A stretch of DNA of 58,562 nt, from positions 1 through 58,562 of the forward strand of contig JAEUQN010000022.1 in assembly GCA_016789725.1 (NCBI GenBank). Reading direction: 5' to 3'. Shown here piece by piece: positions 44,332-53,079 of the stretch (position 1 is the stretch's first letter; each line of letters starts with the position of its first letter). A program made the translations under genes and the position numbers. The notes under the pieces are model-generated. The model was not told where the DNA came from, ran no database searches, and saw only the letters and a list, made by a program, of their open reading frames with translations. The DNA is from Blastocatellia bacterium. Lineage in GTDB: Bacteria; Acidobacteriota; Blastocatellia; RBC074.

Positions 44332-45897
44332 ATGTCTTCATCTTCTGATTATATTGTTCTCGGCTCCGGTGTCGCCGGTTTGCGCGCGGCTATTGAACTC
44401 GCCAGCCACGGGCGCGTCATCGTTCTCACCAAAGAGCGCCTCGACGAATCCAACACCGAATATGCGCAGGGCGGCGTCGCGGTAGCGCTTTCGGACGATG
44501 ACGAAATTGATCTGCACATCGAAGACACGCTCATTGCGGGCGCAGGTTTGTGCGATGAAAAAGCGGTGCGCGTGCTGGTTGAAGAAGGGCCAAAATACAT
44601 CACGCAATTGATTGAATGGGGCGCGCAATTCGACCGCGAAGGCGAAGAGCTTGCCTTCACGCGTGAAGCCGCGCATTCGCGCAATCGCATCCTGCACGCG
44701 CGTGGCGATTCGACGGGACGCGAATTCGTTCGGTCAATGATCGCGCACGCTCGCAAGCTTCCGAACCTGCAACTGCTCGCGCACGCCGCGACGATTGGCT
44801 TGATTGTCGAAGACGGACGCTGCGCTGGCGTGCGCTACATTGATCCAAACGAAAGTCTGTTACGCGAAATGCGCGCGCGCGCGGTCGTCATTGCGACAGG
44901 CGGTGCCGGCCAATTGTTTTCGCAAACCACCAATCCCAGCGTCGCCACGGGCGACGGCATGGCGATGGCGTATGCTGCCGGGGCGATGATGTGCGATTTG
45001 GAATTTGTGCAATTTCATCCGACCGCGCTGGCCTTGCCCGATGCACCGCGTTTCCTGCTTTCGGAAGCCTTGCGCGGCGAAGGCGGCATTCTGCGCAATC
45101 ACGATGGCAAGGCCTTTGCAAAAAACTACGACGACCGCGCCGAACTTGCGCCGCGTGATATTGTGGCGCGTGCCATTGTTGCCGAAATGGAACAGACGGG
45201 GACGCGCTGGATGTATCTTGATTTGACGCATCTGAAAGCGACCTTCCTGCGCGACCGCTTCCCGAAAATCTTCACGACCTGTTTGCAATACGGTTTGGAC
45301 TTAACGAAAGACCAACTACCCGTCAGCCCGGCGGTGCATTATGTGATGGGTGGCGTGCGCAGCGACACCTACGGGCGCACCACGCTGCCTGGCCTGTTTG
45401 TTGCAGGCGAAGTTAGTTGCACGGGCGTTCACGGCGCGAATCGTTTGGCGAGCAATTCGTTGCTCGAAGGTTTAGTCTTCGGCGCACGCGCCGGAACTGC
45501 TGCCATCGCCGATGACCTGCCATCACCCGATCACACGGAAGTCACTCCCGTCGAATTTGACTTAGCCCAATGGCGACTCGATCCACACACAAAATCCCGC
45601 GTGCAGGAATTGATGTGGCGCAAAGTCGGCCTGATTCGGCGTGGCGCAGACTTGCAAGCTGCCATTGAGGAACTTACCACTTTAGCTTCTACTAAAATTG
45701 GCACCAACATCAACCAACGCACGCGCAACTTTGCAACGTTAGCGAAGCTGATGGCTGAAGCTGCGCTGTGGCGCGAAGAATCACGCGGCGGCCATTACCG
45801 CGAAGACTTCCCGAACCGCGACGATGCGAAATGGGATAAACACTCAGCTCAAGTTTTAGGCAAAGAGATTTCAGCCATAGTAAAAATTAGCGAATAA
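44332..45897 (+). CDS. nadB: L-aspartate oxidase
   Basis: A 521-residue flavoprotein that oxidises L-aspartate to iminoaspartate, the first step of de novo NAD synthesis. The FAD-binding GSGVAGLRAA is at residues 11-20, the substrate-binding QGGVAVAL and HSRNRILHARGDSTGREFV are intact, and the C-terminal GANRLASNSLLEGLVFGARA plus the helical tail complete the fumarate-reductase-like fold. The ATG at 44332 is chosen over an upstream in-frame ATG within the small membrane gene. nadA and nadC are not in the window. The 3' end touches a transposase remnant on the other strand. Confidence 0.95.
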   Translation: MSSSSDYIVLGSGVAGLRAAIELASHGRVIVLTKERLDESNTEYAQGGVAVALSDDDEIDLHIEDTLIAGAGLCDEKAVRVLVEEGPKYITQLIEWGAQFDREGEELAFTREAAHSRNRILHARGDSTGREFVRSMIAHARKLPNLQLLAHAATIGLIVEDGRCAGVRYIDPNESLLREMRARAVVIATGGAGQLFSQTTNPSVATGDGMAMAYAAGAMMCDLEFVQFHPTALALPDAPRFLLSEALRGEGGILRNHDGKAFAKNYDDRAELAPRDIVARAIVAEMEQTGTRWMYLDLTHLKATFLRDRFPKIFTTCLQYGLDLTKDQLPVSPAVHYVMGGVRSDTYGRTTLPGLFVAGEVSCTGVHGANRLASNSLLEGLVFGARAGTAAIADDLPSPDHTEVTPVEFDLAQWRLDPHTKSRVQELMWRKVGLIRRGADLQAAIEELTTLASTKIGTNINQRTRNFATLAKLMAEAALWREESRGGHYREDFPNRDDAKWDKHSAQVLGKEISAIVKISE

Positions 45898-46125
45898 CTC
45901 TATGGCGTGCGAATAGTTTTTATCCAACACTGTGCCATCAAAGACCCGATAGGCGCTGGCGGTCGCCCGCACATTATCCCAGATCAGGCGTGGCGTCAGC
46001 TTTTCCGCCCGCAAATAACGATTGATCTCGTCGTGCGAGAACGACTCGCCATGATCGGCAAAATTGGTCAGCGTGTAATTGATCTGATGGACCAGTAAAT
46101 ATTGGCAGTAATCTAAACGCGTCAC
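45871..46125 (-). pseudogene. Remnant of an IS701-like transposase (N-terminal part)
   Basis: An 84-codon frame whose sequence (DYCQYLLVHQINYTLTNFAD, then FSHDEINRYLRAEKLTPRLIW and VLDKNYSHAIEL) is the N-terminus of a DDE-type transposase family I know as IS701-like. A full transposase would be several hundred residues. After HAIEL the match stops and the frame runs into the nadB 3' end, so the rest is deleted. I found no inverted terminal repeats in 45898-46257, which otherwise holds nothing. Confidence 0.65.
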
Positions 46126-46257
46126 GGATGGTTTCAGAACGCGAATTTTAGCTTGTTTCCAATGAGCACGCGACTTTACCGTCGCTTTTGCGTAAGTCCT
46201 AAGATAATAGTGACATCAGCTATAAAAGCAGTTGCTGCGTCAATCTGTTCCAGGATC

Positions 46258-47136
46258 TTATCTTAATCCTAAAGAGACTCCAGCGGCTGTAGCTTTCTGA
46301 CGATGGCTTTGGAGTTTGCTTTTCAACTCTTCAATACGGTTCCGCGTGTTATTCAGATCAGCCGTCGTCTGTTCTCGCTCTTGGCGGATTCGATTGAGCG
46401 TGAAATTATCGCCATTTCCTTTTTTGAGGACTTCACTCTGTATGCTATTCAAGCGGATTTGCAAAACTTCGACGCGGGCCTGTGCATCGCTCAACTCGTT
46501 TTGCAGTTTATTGTACTCAGATTGATATGCTTGAACATTTGCTCCGCCTTTTTCATCGGTCAACACCACTCCAGCAACGTTGTAAGAATTACGCTGGCCC
46601 TCAGATTGTAAGGCGTCCACGCCCTGTTGGGCGATTTGGGCTTCTGCGCGTAAACGGTTTCGTAATCCGCTTAGCTCGCTAATGCGGGCATTCAGTTGCT
46701 CATTCATTTCGGGTGCTCTGGCCGCAGCGCTGAAGAGTTGATTGCGAAGCTGTGTAACCTGTAACTCCGTTTGATCGGCGCGTCGTTCCAATTCGCTCAG
46801 CTTTTCCTGAGCTTTTTTCAGCCGCTCATTCCATTCTTTTTCAGCTTTTTTCTTTGGCCACTCTTCCGATTTCACAGGCGCAACTGCAACCGCATCTTTG
46901 TTGGCAGCTTTTTCCGAGGGATCTTTCTGATCTTCTTTGGCGGGAGGAGGGACAGCAGGAGTAGCGGATTTGGCTCCGATCACATCATCTGAGGTTAAGG
47001 TCGGGATCGGCTTTTGAGGTTGGGCAATGACCAATGAAGCCCCAAATAAGAGAAGTACGACAAACAGTAATAACCGGAATCGTAATGTCATAAGTATTCT
47101 CAACAGTGTTCTCAACGGCAAACGAGGGAACAACAT
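46258..47136 (-). CDS. Exported coiled-coil protein next to a pilin gene
   Basis: About 292 residues. I choose the ATG at 47136 because a GAGGGGG site lies upstream; an in-frame ATG at 47091 is an alternative. A hydrophobic export helix (RFRLLLFVVLLLFGASLVIA) leads to a Lys/Glu/Pro-rich linker, then two long heptad-type helical stretches (about residues 80-165 and 195-275) with Leu/Ile spacing typical of coiled coils. It starts about 43 nt after the pilin stop codon and should share its sigma-54 promoter, so a role in pilus function or envelope attachment is a fair guess, though I know no family. Confidence 0.65.
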   Translation of the reverse strand: MLFPRLPLRTLLRILMTLRFRLLLFVVLLLFGASLVIAQPQKPIPTLTSDDVIGAKSATPAVPPPAKEDQKDPSEKAANKDAVAVAPVKSEEWPKKKAEKEWNERLKKAQEKLSELERRADQTELQVTQLRNQLFSAAARAPEMNEQLNARISELSGLRNRLRAEAQIAQQGVDALQSEGQRNSYNVAGVVLTDEKGGANVQAYQSEYNKLQNELSDAQARVEVLQIRLNSIQSEVLKKGNGDNFTLNRIRQEREQTTADLNNTRNRIEELKSKLQSHRQKATAAGVSLGLR

Positions 47137-47178
47137 TTCGTTGCCCCCTCGTGAAACCTTTAGATTATCGCTCAATCA

Positions 47179-47649
47179 TTAGCTGCCAGAAGATGAGCCG
47201 AGCGGCGAGCCAGCACCATCAGTACTTTGGGTGGTCGCACCAGCCGAAGCCTCAAAGCGAACGACACCATCTTCAATTACATTGAAGCGGCGGTCGCCGG
47301 AGGAAGCGGAACCCGGTGCCGCGCCGATGCAGAAATCGGTCGCCGTCGGTGAGGCAACCACGTTCGAGAACCAGAAACCGGATTTCGGTGTGGTCGTCGT
47401 GGTTGCACCACTGACAGTCGAATCAATCAGCGAAGCCGTGTTCAACTGAGCCAACGTACCGTAAGTGTTGTTGTTGCCTTGATAGGTAACTTGGGCGCTC
47501 GCACAAGTGCGCAATGCACCAATCGCAGAGGCTTCGTTCGCGGTCTTACGCGCTTGTAACAGGTTCGGGATAGCGATAGCAGCGACGATGCCAATGATCG
47601 CCACAACGATGAGCAATTCGATCAGTGAAAAACCTTGCTCTTTCTTCAT
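47179..47649 (-). CDS. pilA: Type IV pilin (PilA-like)
   Basis: 156 residues. The leader is short (MKKEQG) and the prepilin peptidase site GFSLIELLIVVAIIGIVAAI is canonical: cleavage before Phe, Glu at +5. The N-terminal helix is followed by a globular head with two cysteines (LRTCASAQ and TDFCIGAAPG) that can form the usual disulphide. The tail is Ser/Gly/Thr rich. The ATG at 47649 is fixed by the leader; a longer frame upstream is not coding. A sigma-54 promoter lies 130-150 nt upstream. Proteins of this kind build twitching or adhesive pili, or type II secretion pseudopili. Confidence 0.93.
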   Translation of the reverse strand: MKKEQGFSLIELLIVVAIIGIVAAIAIPNLLQARKTANEASAIGALRTCASAQVTYQGNNNTYGTLAQLNTASLIDSTVSGATTTTTPKSGFWFSNVVASPTATDFCIGAAPGSASSGDRRFNVIEDGVVRFEASAGATTQSTDGAGSPLGSSSGS

Positions 47650-47781
47650 AGTATATTTACTCCTTAACAAAAACTGATGGGTGGAATCGCTGTCGTTATC
47701 AATCGGTCTGATGTCGCACGCCAGCGGCAAATAGTCTCGAAAGCTTGAAACCACATCACGCGGCTTCCGTTTGAAACTTTG

Positions 47782-47796
47782 GCAATTGCGGTGCCA
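47782..47796 (-). promoter_or_regulatory. Sigma-54 promoter of pilA
   Basis: On the minus strand TGGCAC-CGCAA-TTGC matches the -24/-12 consensus TGGCAC-N5-TTGC exactly. Transcription would start near 47770, leaving a leader of about 120 nt. pilA genes are sigma-54 dependent in several phyla. Confidence 0.75.
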
Positions 47797-47933
47797 CAGG
47801 ATTTCTGCCACCAGTGATAAGACGTAAAGTCACTAATTTTACTTACGGTTACGTGGTATGATTTCAGCCTTGACTAAAAGGTGGCTAAGAAGAAAGGCTA
47901 ACAATTCGCGGCAGGTTTCGGATTCGGATTTTG

Positions 47934-48866
47934 TCAGAACACGATGCGAGGGTGAAAAACGTCACTCTCATCGTGGTATTCAGCAATCGCCAGAAGGATG
48001 CGATTTCGCACCAATTTGAATGATTGTCCCGGCAACCACTGTCCGGGTTGCCAATGTGCGGTGCGTTTGATGGCGCGACCGTGCGAAACCAATTCCTGCT
48101 CAGCTTCACTCAATTGTAATTCCGGTAAGTCCAGCGGCTCGTTCATTGGAATCAACGCCTCACTCAACCGATCTGCTGTGATTAACTCGGTGAGTTGTTC
48201 GAGAGTTCGCGCCTGGCGAAGCTCACAATTCCCAGCTCGTGTCCGGCGTAACCTGGTCAGATGTGCGCCGAGACCTAAATGCTTTCCAATATCTTCGGCT
48301 AAAGTACGAATATACGTGCCGGAAGAACATGTCACGCGAATCGTGCATTCATCATTTTGCAACGGAGACTCCAGGCTGAGGTGTTTGATTTCAATAGTAA
48401 TGGGCGGGCGTTCGATGTTCTCGCCGCGTCGTGCCATTTCATACAATTTCACGCCGCCAATTTTTTTCGCGGAATACATCGGCGGAATTTGCGAAAGGTG
48501 TCCGCGAAAAGAGCCGAGTGCATTCTCAATCAATACGTCACTGAGGTGTGCGGTTGAAGTGGGAGGCGTGAGTGGTGTACCCGTCAAATCTCCGGTATCA
48601 GTCGCAAAGCCGAAGCGAATGGTTGCCAGATATTCTTTGTCTTCACCCGTCAAAAACTGCACCAGCCGTGTTGCTCGGTTCAGGCAGATGACCAGCACAC
48701 CTGTCGCAAATGGATCAAGCGTTCCGGTATGCCCAACCCGTTTCGTGCGACAAAGCTTTCGCACCTTGGCAACCACATCGTGTGAAGTCCAATTCGCAGG
48801 CTTGTCTATGATTAAAATCCCATCGGTCAGCAATTGATGGTCGGTGGTCGGTGGTCGGTCAGTCAT
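47934..48866 (-). CDS. truB: tRNA pseudouridine-55 synthase
   Basis: TruB makes the universal pseudouridine 55 in the T-loop of tRNAs. The catalytic Asp51 lies in GHTGTLDPFATGVL and the motif-1 lysine in IIDKPANWTSHDVV; the C-terminal extension carries the PUA-like domain. 310 residues from the ATG at 48866. The first 12 or so codons are translated from a TGGTCGGTGG-type palindromic arm (MTDRPPTTDHQ), so either the repeat has replaced the native start or translation begins at a later TTG. The subtilase gene lies 47 nt upstream. Confidence 0.93.
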   Translation of the reverse strand: MTDRPPTTDHQLLTDGILIIDKPANWTSHDVVAKVRKLCRTKRVGHTGTLDPFATGVLVICLNRATRLVQFLTGEDKEYLATIRFGFATDTGDLTGTPLTPPTSTAHLSDVLIENALGSFRGHLSQIPPMYSAKKIGGVKLYEMARRGENIERPPITIEIKHLSLESPLQNDECTIRVTCSSGTYIRTLAEDIGKHLGLGAHLTRLRRTRAGNCELRQARTLEQLTELITADRLSEALIPMNEPLDLPELQLSEAEQELVSHGRAIKRTAHWQPGQWLPGQSFKLVRNRILLAIAEYHDESDVFHPRIVF

Positions 48867-48915
48867 GCTTAGAGTTCTACAACGAATAGCCGCTATCTGA
48901 CAACCGATCACCATC
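48836..48915. repeat. TGGTCGGTGG-type palindromic repeat, copy C, over the truB start
   Basis: Left arm 48836-48862 (three GGTCGGT units) and a degenerate inverted arm at about 48898-48915 (CAACCGATCACCATC). The left arm lies inside the truB reading frame, and the right arm touches the end of the subtilase gene. Confidence 0.6.
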
Positions 48916-51601
48916 ACTTCACTTTGCACTGCACAACGTTGGCGGCCCAGCCATCCACATAGAGCACCAAATCCAAGGTGCGGTTGCGTCCGGCCAAGCT
49001 TCTCGGCACAAGAGCGTTGATTTGATCAAGGCCAAAAAATTGCGGCTGCGCGCCAGCGTACTCAATGGCGAGAGGGGTGCCACCTAATGTTAGTTTGATC
49101 GCATTCAAACCGGTGCGCCCGCGTAGGCCAGTGCCGTAAAGTTGCAAGTAAACCCTGTCACTTGCTATCGAAAGATCAATGGGAGTTTGAATAGATTCTA
49201 CAATCTGAGCGCCATTGGCTTTCACGCGCACAACATCTGCCGCAACCAAGCCACGTCCGTTTTGTCCCATCGTAAACAAGCCGGGCCAAATCGCATTTAC
49301 GCTTACGGCTCCGCGCGCTACCACGGTGTTTTCGGCTTGGACAATTTCGAGTTTAGCGATGCCGTGCGCAACGTTTGAAGGGATCAGGTAGTTAATCTGT
49401 GTGGGGGAGACAAAAAACAGTGGGACAGTTTGTGAAACACCTGTGCTGTCAGTCAGCTTTACACTCACGCCTGCCAAGGTGGTTGGCAACGGCGTCGCGG
49501 TTGCGGCAACGGTCGCGGTCGCCAGGTTCACCCCAAATCCCGACATAATCATTTCCGGCGCGCCAATAGTTTCGGGAACAAACGTTGCGCCGGACACGCT
49601 GACGAACTCGGTTGCAGCAACATTTTCGACGACCGCTTTGACGGCCTCAAGGGCGTTCAATTTGCCATAACCAAAGCGGGCGCTGATCGCGCTCCCTGTA
49701 TACTGATCGTTGTTTACGGTGCGCATCAACAAGCGCCGAATCTGATCGGGACTCAGGTGGCGATTGGCTTGTAGCATCAAGGCCACTGTGCCGGTGACGG
49801 TCGCGGCAGACATTGAAGAACCAAACGCCACATAATGCTTGCCGCCATCATTGGTCAAAAACTCTGGCAATACCGCACCGCCAGTAAAGGAATCAACCGT
49901 ATAATCGGCTGACCGCGTCGAGGCCACGTAACTGCCCGGCGCAGCCAATAACGGCATTAATCGCCCATCGCGCGTGGGGCCAAGGCTTGAACTCAAAGCT
50001 AATTGTCCGGTAAATCCCTGCTCTGTGCGCAGGCGTGGCATGCCACTGACATCAACGTATTCCGTCTTCGTCACAAAGTTGCCGACGCTAATGGCTCGAC
50101 GTGCGGTCGCAGGCGAGGCCACGCTGGACAAACCATCGCGTATGCTGACATCAAGCTGTGTCTCGCCCGCATCCTGTGTCCACAAATCGTAACGACCGTT
50201 ATTGATGCGCGTGCCTGTCAACACGAGTTTCCATTGACCTGTCAATCTACGCTTGAACGTGACAAGCACAGCCTTTGGCTCGGTGGCAGATTCGCCCGGC
50301 GCATTCTCCAATTCGACATCAGGGTCGCTGGTAATCAAACCGTATAACGAAACTGGCCCGACGACTGCGCCATTCGGTTTGATAATTTTGGCACTGATCG
50401 TATCTGCGGCCTGATAAATGGCCAGCATCCCATCGGCTTTGCTAGTGACAGTAAAAGGCATCACAGCTTCGCTACTTTCGGTCAGTATTCCGCCCGCGTG
50501 GATATTGTCTTCGCCTTCGTTGCCTGCGGCGATGACAACCTGTTTGCCTTTGCCTGAAGCCAGCAAATTATCAATGGCCTGTTCCACCGGATCAGAGCCA
50601 TCGTGTGCGCTGTAATGCCCGCCAATACTGAGGTTAATCACATAAGGTTGATTAAGAGCTGTCGCCCGTTCATTGATAAATGACAGTGCGGCAATTAGAT
50701 CATCATCCGCAAACGTGGCTTGTTCATTGGTGCTGCGCGTGGCTTTGACGACGATCAAATCGGCTTCGGGCGCAACGCCAGCGAACACTCCCGAAGGAAG
50801 CGAACCGCCGGTCCCCAGGCCATTGCCTGCGGCGGTCCCGGCTACATGCGTGCCGTGTCCATTGAAATCGCGTTCATTAACCGGGCTATTGGTCTCTCCG
50901 CCTCCCGACAAAGCAGCATTGATATCGGCTTCGACATAAACACGTCCAACGCCATTTGGCCCCGTATTTGCGCGGTCGCTTAAATCCCACATCACTTTGA
51001 TCCGCGTCTTGCCATCGGCTTTGCGAAAATCGCCGTGCCTCCAATCTATGCCGGAGTCAATCATTCCAACGATGACGCCTTGTCCGGTGAGGTTATAAGA
51101 GTTGCGTGCTTCGGGCGCTTTGACCGCCGCATTTGCAGCATCGTTGGCGAAAGCGGCGGGTAAATGGCGAGCGACGAATTTGGAGTCACCCAGCGGTGTC
51201 TTGAATTTCGCCGCGCGCAAATGCTTGACGGAATCCAGTTCGGCGAGTTTCGGCAAATCGGTGATTGAAACATCTGCTATCGCTACGTTGCCAATGCGCG
51301 CACGCAGCCGGAAGCCGTTGCTTGCGCATTCGCGCGCGGTGGCCTCGCTGTCATCGCGCAACTTGATGATGACTCCAACAGATTGATTGTCAGTACGAAT
51401 ACGCTGGCTGCGCGATGCAACAGCTTCAGCCTCAGGACGCAAAGCGCGACGACACAACTCGCGCAGTTCGGAATCAAGCTTTGTTTCATCGAAGTGAGAG
51501 GCTCGTGCGGTAAAAGTAGTAGTTAGGTACACGCCACAAATGACGCTGGCCATGAGCCATACGGCGATTAACCAGAAGCGGGGCTGGGGAGTAGTTCGCA
51601 T
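48914..51601 (-). CDS. Secreted subtilisin-like (S8) protease with acidobacterial C-terminal domain
   Basis: About 895 residues from the ATG at 51601, which starts a signal peptide (MRTTPQPRFWLIAVWLMASV). After a propeptide-like region comes the S8 domain with the triad Asp in MIDSGIDWRHGD, His in GHGTHVAGTAAGNG and Ser in FGSSMSAATVTG (the usual GTSMA is GSSMS here). An inserted domain of about 150 residues lies between His and Ser. The last 210 residues are a beta-domain with SPTQINYLIPSN and YGTGLRGRTGLNA that recurs in Acidobacteria (TIGR03437-like, from memory), also at the N-terminus of the 16268-21553 protein. An extracellular protease, probably surface-held. Confidence 0.9.
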   Translation of the reverse strand: MRTTPQPRFWLIAVWLMASVICGVYLTTTFTARASHFDETKLDSELRELCRRALRPEAEAVASRSQRIRTDNQSVGVIIKLRDDSEATARECASNGFRLRARIGNVAIADVSITDLPKLAELDSVKHLRAAKFKTPLGDSKFVARHLPAAFANDAANAAVKAPEARNSYNLTGQGVIVGMIDSGIDWRHGDFRKADGKTRIKVMWDLSDRANTGPNGVGRVYVEADINAALSGGGETNSPVNERDFNGHGTHVAGTAAGNGLGTGGSLPSGVFAGVAPEADLIVVKATRSTNEQATFADDDLIAALSFINERATALNQPYVINLSIGGHYSAHDGSDPVEQAIDNLLASGKGKQVVIAAGNEGEDNIHAGGILTESSEAVMPFTVTSKADGMLAIYQAADTISAKIIKPNGAVVGPVSLYGLITSDPDVELENAPGESATEPKAVLVTFKRRLTGQWKLVLTGTRINNGRYDLWTQDAGETQLDVSIRDGLSSVASPATARRAISVGNFVTKTEYVDVSGMPRLRTEQGFTGQLALSSSLGPTRDGRLMPLLAAPGSYVASTRSADYTVDSFTGGAVLPEFLTNDGGKHYVAFGSSMSAATVTGTVALMLQANRHLSPDQIRRLLMRTVNNDQYTGSAISARFGYGKLNALEAVKAVVENVAATEFVSVSGATFVPETIGAPEMIMSGFGVNLATATVAATATPLPTTLAGVSVKLTDSTGVSQTVPLFFVSPTQINYLIPSNVAHGIAKLEIVQAENTVVARGAVSVNAIWPGLFTMGQNGRGLVAADVVRVKANGAQIVESIQTPIDLSIASDRVYLQLYGTGLRGRTGLNAIKLTLGGTPLAIEYAGAQPQFFGLDQINALVPRSLAGRNRTLDLVLYVDGWAANVVQCKVK

Positions 51602-51762
51602 GATCCGGGTCCTCAATTCCAAATATCGGTAGCTAACATCACCTTGGCTGTTTATGACAGCCTCATCAAGGGGGAACAAAAGGTGACGGATCCAACTCTC
51701 TGCTTATAACAAATGCGGAGTGGGCCTTTTTTTCCAGAGAAAAATCGAAGCCTTTTGTGAAC

Positions 51763-53040
51763 CTAACTGCGCCGCAGGGCCAGAATAATGTGGCTGGCGA
51801 CCAGGGCACAAACCCAAATGATGAGGGCCGTAGCGCTGATCTCTCGGCTCAAAGGTCGCACAGTTGTCATAAACTCAAAGGTCGAGAGTTGTAACATCCA
51901 GAAACCAAGAAAGGTCGTTAAGGCTCCCCGCTGCACCCATTTCAGTTGGTTGAGAACAGCTTCCCAGCCAACCTCGGCGCTCAGGAAAGCGTCGTCACTC
52001 ATCAATCGTTCGTAATACTCTGATTTGCGCGATGCCAGTTGTGCCAATCCGATTGCGCCTGCGGCAATCGCGCCACGCACCGCTTGGTTGTAGGCGTAAA
52101 CAGCGCGCGCGCCCTGTGCATTTTTCAAAGCAATGCCTGCCAGTCCAATATTGGCGCGCGGGCGTACGGGGTCAACTTTAGCGGCCAATTCAAAATATTT
52201 CTGGGCGGCTTCCAGATGGTGAAATTCATAAAACGCTTCGCCAATACGCTCCAGAATGCGGGGATTCTTTTGCGCCTGCGCCAATCGTCCGGCCATCCGA
52301 AAATAGGTCTCGGCTCGCAACAAATCCGCCTCGCCTCGTTCAGTCAAGGCTCCGATAGCAAGGGCGCGCCGCCGCAGAAAACGCCCCAGGTCATAAGCAA
52401 TTTGTGGATCATGTGGCGCTTGTTCGTGCGCAATTTTGAAGTAGCTGGCAGCGGCTTCGTGCATGCCATCCAAACTAAGTCGAATGGCTTTTCGTCGCCA
52501 TCGCTCCAGGTGACGCGCAGTACAAGGCGCTTCGTTCGTCAAGACAAACGGTGGCTCAGATTCCTGCCAATACAACAGGAGTTCGGTCGAAAGCGGGTCC
52601 AGCACATGCGCATTGACGGCTTTGAAGAGGGCTTTGACAAAGGTTTGATAGGTGGGATCGTTAGAGCTAACGACCCAACTAATACCGACCCCAAGAATAA
52701 CGGTTTGGAACTTTAGGGTTTCACGATCCGCTTTTCCGGCATAACTGGAGATCGCCTCAATTTCATCCACCCCCAACTCACGCGGTTTGCCAAGTTGATA
52801 CAACAACCATGCGCCGGGGCCTCGACGTTTTAGCGTCGTTCCATCAAAGACGAGTTTGTCGCATAAAAAGATCGTACTCAGTGCAATGTAAGCCGCCGCA
52901 AACATCCACGCCCCCATTCCATAGACGTGATTGGCAGTCAAAACACCTATCGCAAGAAATCCCAGCAAGGCAAGCCAATGTAGTGGCTGTTTCGGACGAA
53001 TGACAATGTGAGGTCGTTGTGATTGCAGCATATCTTCCAT
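51763..53040 (-). CDS. Membrane protein with TPR repeats
   Basis: 425 residues. Two hydrophobic helices near the N-terminus (about residues 20-65) and two at the C-terminus (about 365-425) flank a cytosolic part. Residues about 65-145 form a small PH-like beta domain (LVFDGTTLKRRGPGAWLLYQ), and residues about 180-330 form four or so TPR units (ASYFKIAHEQAPHDPQIAYD and similar). I know no name for this arrangement; it may serve in a membrane-bound scaffold. The gene is one of a run on the same strand between a subtilase and a DUF457-type protein. Confidence 0.65.
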   Translation of the reverse strand: MEDMLQSQRPHIVIRPKQPLHWLALLGFLAIGVLTANHVYGMGAWMFAAAYIALSTIFLCDKLVFDGTTLKRRGPGAWLLYQLGKPRELGVDEIEAISSYAGKADRETLKFQTVILGVGISWVVSSNDPTYQTFVKALFKAVNAHVLDPLSTELLLYWQESEPPFVLTNEAPCTARHLERWRRKAIRLSLDGMHEAAASYFKIAHEQAPHDPQIAYDLGRFLRRRALAIGALTERGEADLLRAETYFRMAGRLAQAQKNPRILERIGEAFYEFHHLEAAQKYFELAAKVDPVRPRANIGLAGIALKNAQGARAVYAYNQAVRGAIAAGAIGLAQLASRKSEYYERLMSDDAFLSAEVGWEAVLNQLKWVQRGALTTFLGFWMLQLSTFEFMTTVRPLSREISATALIIWVCALVASHIILALRRS

Positions 53041-53079
53041 TCTCTGTTTCGAGATTGGTTGATATGCTTAATGAGGTAC

